64,000 bases of DNA from an uncultured bacterium. Its GTDB lineage: Bacteria > Cyanobacteriota > Vampirovibrionia > Gastranaerophilales > Gastranaerophilaceae. Location of the stretch: positions 97,201 through 161,200 of the forward strand of contig CASFTJ010000003.1 in the NCBI GenBank assembly GCA_949297715.1, read 5' to 3'. The position numbers and the translations under genes were made by a program. Below are positions 62,624 to 64,000 of this stretch, in pieces (within the stretch, counting starts at the first letter, position 1; each line of letters opens with the position of its first letter). The notes under the pieces were generated by a model, which was not told the origin of the DNA, did not search any database, and worked only from the letters and a program-made list of their open reading frames with translations.

Positions 62624-63223
62624 TTAAATATCTGATACATTTTTCATATCAAGAAGATGATTGTAAATATCTATCGTTACCATGCAAATTTTTAATTCAC
62701 GTTTTGCAAGACTTTTTATTGTTTCCTGATAACATCTTAAAAGCGCCAGATTTAGCCCGTTTTTCTCTTTCAAAAGCGCCTTAATTTCATCCGAATATTT
62801 TTTATCTCTTGTATTAGGTTCTATTTTGTCTGCAAGAAATATTATCTTTTCAAAATCGGTCATATCAATCTTACCCAATGTATGCCAGCGAATTGCAGAT
62901 AAAATTTCCTCATCTTTTACACCGAAATCTTTTTCTGCTACATAAGCACTCACAGGTGCATGAAACGTTTTATAATTAAGCATTTCACAAGCTTCAACCG
63001 ATAAATTTTTATCTATTATCTCTTTTAATTTTTCTTTTGAAAAGCATTTTGCACAATCATGCATAAGCCCTGCTATATAAGCTTTTTCAGCATCTAATTT
63101 ATATTTTTCCGCAAGCTCCTTTGCACATTCAGCAGTTCCTAATGAATGTAAGTATCGTTCTTCACTTAAGTTTTCTTTTAGCCACTCTAATAACTCTTTT
63201 TCACTGATTTTTGTATAAACCAT
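62624..63223 (-). CDS. yqeK: YqeK-like HD-domain Ap4A hydrolase
   Basis: The HD ligands are H26 (in 'RYLHSLGTAECA'), H55-D56 ('LMHDCAK'), 'HAPVSA', 'RWHTLG' and the final D in 'IFLADKIEP'. The set and order match the YqeK family of symmetrical Ap4A hydrolases. It overlaps nadD by 23 nt, the conserved nadD-yqeK pairing of many bacteria. An AAGGA RBS lies within nadD. Confidence 0.92.
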   Translation of the reverse strand: MVYTKISEKELLEWLKENLSEERYLHSLGTAECAKELAEKYKLDAEKAYIAGLMHDCAKCFSKEKLKEIIDKNLSVEACEMLNYKTFHAPVSAYVAEKDFGVKDEEILSAIRWHTLGKIDMTDFEKIIFLADKIEPNTRDKKYSDEIKALLKEKNGLNLALLRCYQETIKSLAKRELKICMVTIDIYNHLLDMKNVSDI

Positions 63224-63794
63224 TTTCCTTAATATACCTTTCTACTTTCTCCGGCAAAAGTCCCGCCAAAGAAAGATTTTCATTTATTCTTTTTCGTATT
63301 TCCGTTGATGATATGTCATTAAACTGCATTTTAGCAAATTCAAAACTATACCCTTTTTCTTTCATATTTGAGTATTTATTTTCATCAAAATCATTTTTGC
63401 GCACAAATACAATAAAATTAAGCAATTTACGTAACTTTTCACTCTCATACCAGTTATCGAGAGTTTCAAAAGCATCAGTTCCTAATATAAAATTAATTTT
63501 CCCATCAACTTTATATTCTTTATAAAGTTCGCAAATCGTATTATATGAATAAGATTTACCACGCATACGATACTCCACATCAGAAATCTCAAACTTCGGA
63601 TTACTTGCAATCGCAAGTTCCACCATCTTAAACCTGTGAACAGCCATTTTAGGGTTACTTTCCTTTAAAGGCGGATTTAAAGCCGGTATAAACAAAATTT
63701 TTGAAAAATCAAAATTCCTCAAAATATATTCTGCAATATAAATATGCCCGTTGTGTATTGGGTTAAAAGTTCCGGAAAAAATACACATTTTCAT
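63201..63794 (-). CDS. nadD: Nicotinate-nucleotide adenylyltransferase
   Basis: The nucleotidyltransferase start 'CIFSGTFNPIHNGHIYIAEYIL' (GxFxPxHxGH, about 4-25) and the 'ISSTEIRKRI' C-terminal motif are present, with 'FILGTDAFETLDNWYESEKL' between. It makes NaAD in NAD synthesis. A TTTACA/TATAAT promoter places the start point at the ATG. Confidence 0.94.
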   Translation of the reverse strand: MKMCIFSGTFNPIHNGHIYIAEYILRNFDFSKILFIPALNPPLKESNPKMAVHRFKMVELAIASNPKFEISDVEYRMRGKSYSYNTICELYKEYKVDGKINFILGTDAFETLDNWYESEKLRKLLNFIVFVRKNDFDENKYSNMKEKGYSFEFAKMQFNDISSTEIRKRINENLSLAGLLPEKVERYIKENGLYKNQ

Positions 63795-63800
63795 ATTCTA

Positions 63801-63828
63801 ATTATAGCAGTCCATTTTTTTTTGTAAA
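63801..63828 (-). promoter_or_regulatory. Promoter of nadD, leaderless layout
   Basis: On the minus strand TTTACA (63823-63828), a 16-nt spacer and TATAAT (63801-63806), then six bases to the ATG at 63794. Confidence 0.7.
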
Positions 63829-63931
63829 GTAATGTTACAATTTTGCATATAAATTAAAGAACCCCCTTAAAAATCCGACTAATAAAGAGAATAAGTCGAC
63901 GAAAAATAAGTGAAAGGGAACCCGAAGAACA

Positions 63932-64000
63932 ATGGGAATGTCAGCATCACAGGCAAGATTGTTAACAATAACGGCGCGATTGAATCACGTCGAGCTTGAA
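63932..64000 (+). CDS. 5' end of a gene beginning MGMSASQARLLTITARLNH (3' cut by window)
   Basis: ATG at 63932 opens a frame of 23 codons to the window edge without a stop. The N-terminus 'MGMSASQARLLTITARLN' resembles a recurrent N-terminus of proteins in this bacterial lineage, as I recall it; function is not known from 23 residues. An AAGGG lies 13 nt upstream, further than usual. A short CGACT/AGTCG hairpin precedes it (about 63876-63900). It is divergent from nadD. Confidence 0.55.
   Translation, partial: MGMSASQARLLTITARLNHVELE

Overview
The window looks like a chromosomal segment of an AT-rich, Gram-negative, anaerobic bacterium. The best fit is a non-photosynthetic cyanobacterial relative (Gastranaerophilales, 'Melainabacteria'/Vampirovibrionia). 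The points in favour are an OmpR-type regulator that closely follows cyanobacterial RpaB, three prepilin-like proteins with an FTxAEVLITxG N-terminus, the [FeFe]-hydrogenase maturase HydG (anaerobic fermentation), KdsB (Kdo, hence LPS), DapL, and a terminal gene fragment starting MGMSASQARLLTITARLNH. The lineage call rests on recognised protein features, not on a search.

Layout. 1-1000: the 3' end of a DEDDh exonuclease gene and an unknown gene. 1.1-9.3 kb: an accessory block with a 2361-residue protein carrying an HD phosphohydrolase-like domain and a protein of about five 39-residue repeats. 9.4-10.5 kb: tRNA-His and rpaB. 10.6-11.7 kb: a prepilin gene divergent from a mini XRE regulator, with an inverted-repeat operator pair. 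11.7-15.2 kb: accD-accA-prmA-kdsB. 15.3-19.3 kb: matrixin-like protease, ybaB-recR, a formyltransferase paralogue, smpB and a putative zincin. 19.4-24.1 kb: oppF-like ATPase, hydG, mnmA, tsaD. 24.2-32.4 kb: kinase-like protein, glutathione-synthetase-like ATP-grasp enzyme, MBL hydrolase, ribD, dnaX, LD-carboxypeptidase and a Pro/Gln-rich HEAT-like protein. 32.6-37.0 kb: split transketolase C-half, ftsE-ftsX, a pseudo-receiver/degenerate GGDEF protein and an isochorismatase-fold hydrolase. 37.0-41.4 kb: a second prepilin/mini-regulator pair around a perfect 38-bp palindrome, ribF, a YibE/F membrane protein, a third prepilin gene behind a G11 tract, and a TRL-like secreted protein. 41.5-49.9 kb: ruvB, dapL, a zinc-ribbon/cyclase-like/TPR protein, glgA and a DMT exporter. 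49.9-54.7 kb: typA, SulP transporter, a membrane protein and a small unknown protein. 54.9-64 kb: PurD-like protein, DnaJ-like protein, queE, aroH-fmt-def, a degenerate HerA-like acidic protein, yqeK-nadD and the start of a further gene.

Most of the window is housekeeping: fatty-acid initiation, LPS sugar activation, tRNA modification, riboflavin/FAD, NAD, DNA replication and repair, division and glycogen. The unusual material is of four kinds. (1) A recurrent promoter layout puts the -10 hexamer 6-7 nt before the start codon in about a dozen genes, implying many leaderless mRNAs. (2) Two prepilin genes each face a very small HTH gene across an elaborate operator. (3) A third prepilin gene has a G11 tract nine codons after a well-formed promoter, Shine-Dalgarno and ATG, out of frame at the present tract length, as in a phase-variable locus (or an assembly artefact). 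(4) Several large multidomain proteins have degenerate enzymatic modules: cyclase-like, HerA-like, GGDEF, receiver and PurD-like. No CRISPR array, insertion sequence, prophage or rRNA was seen.
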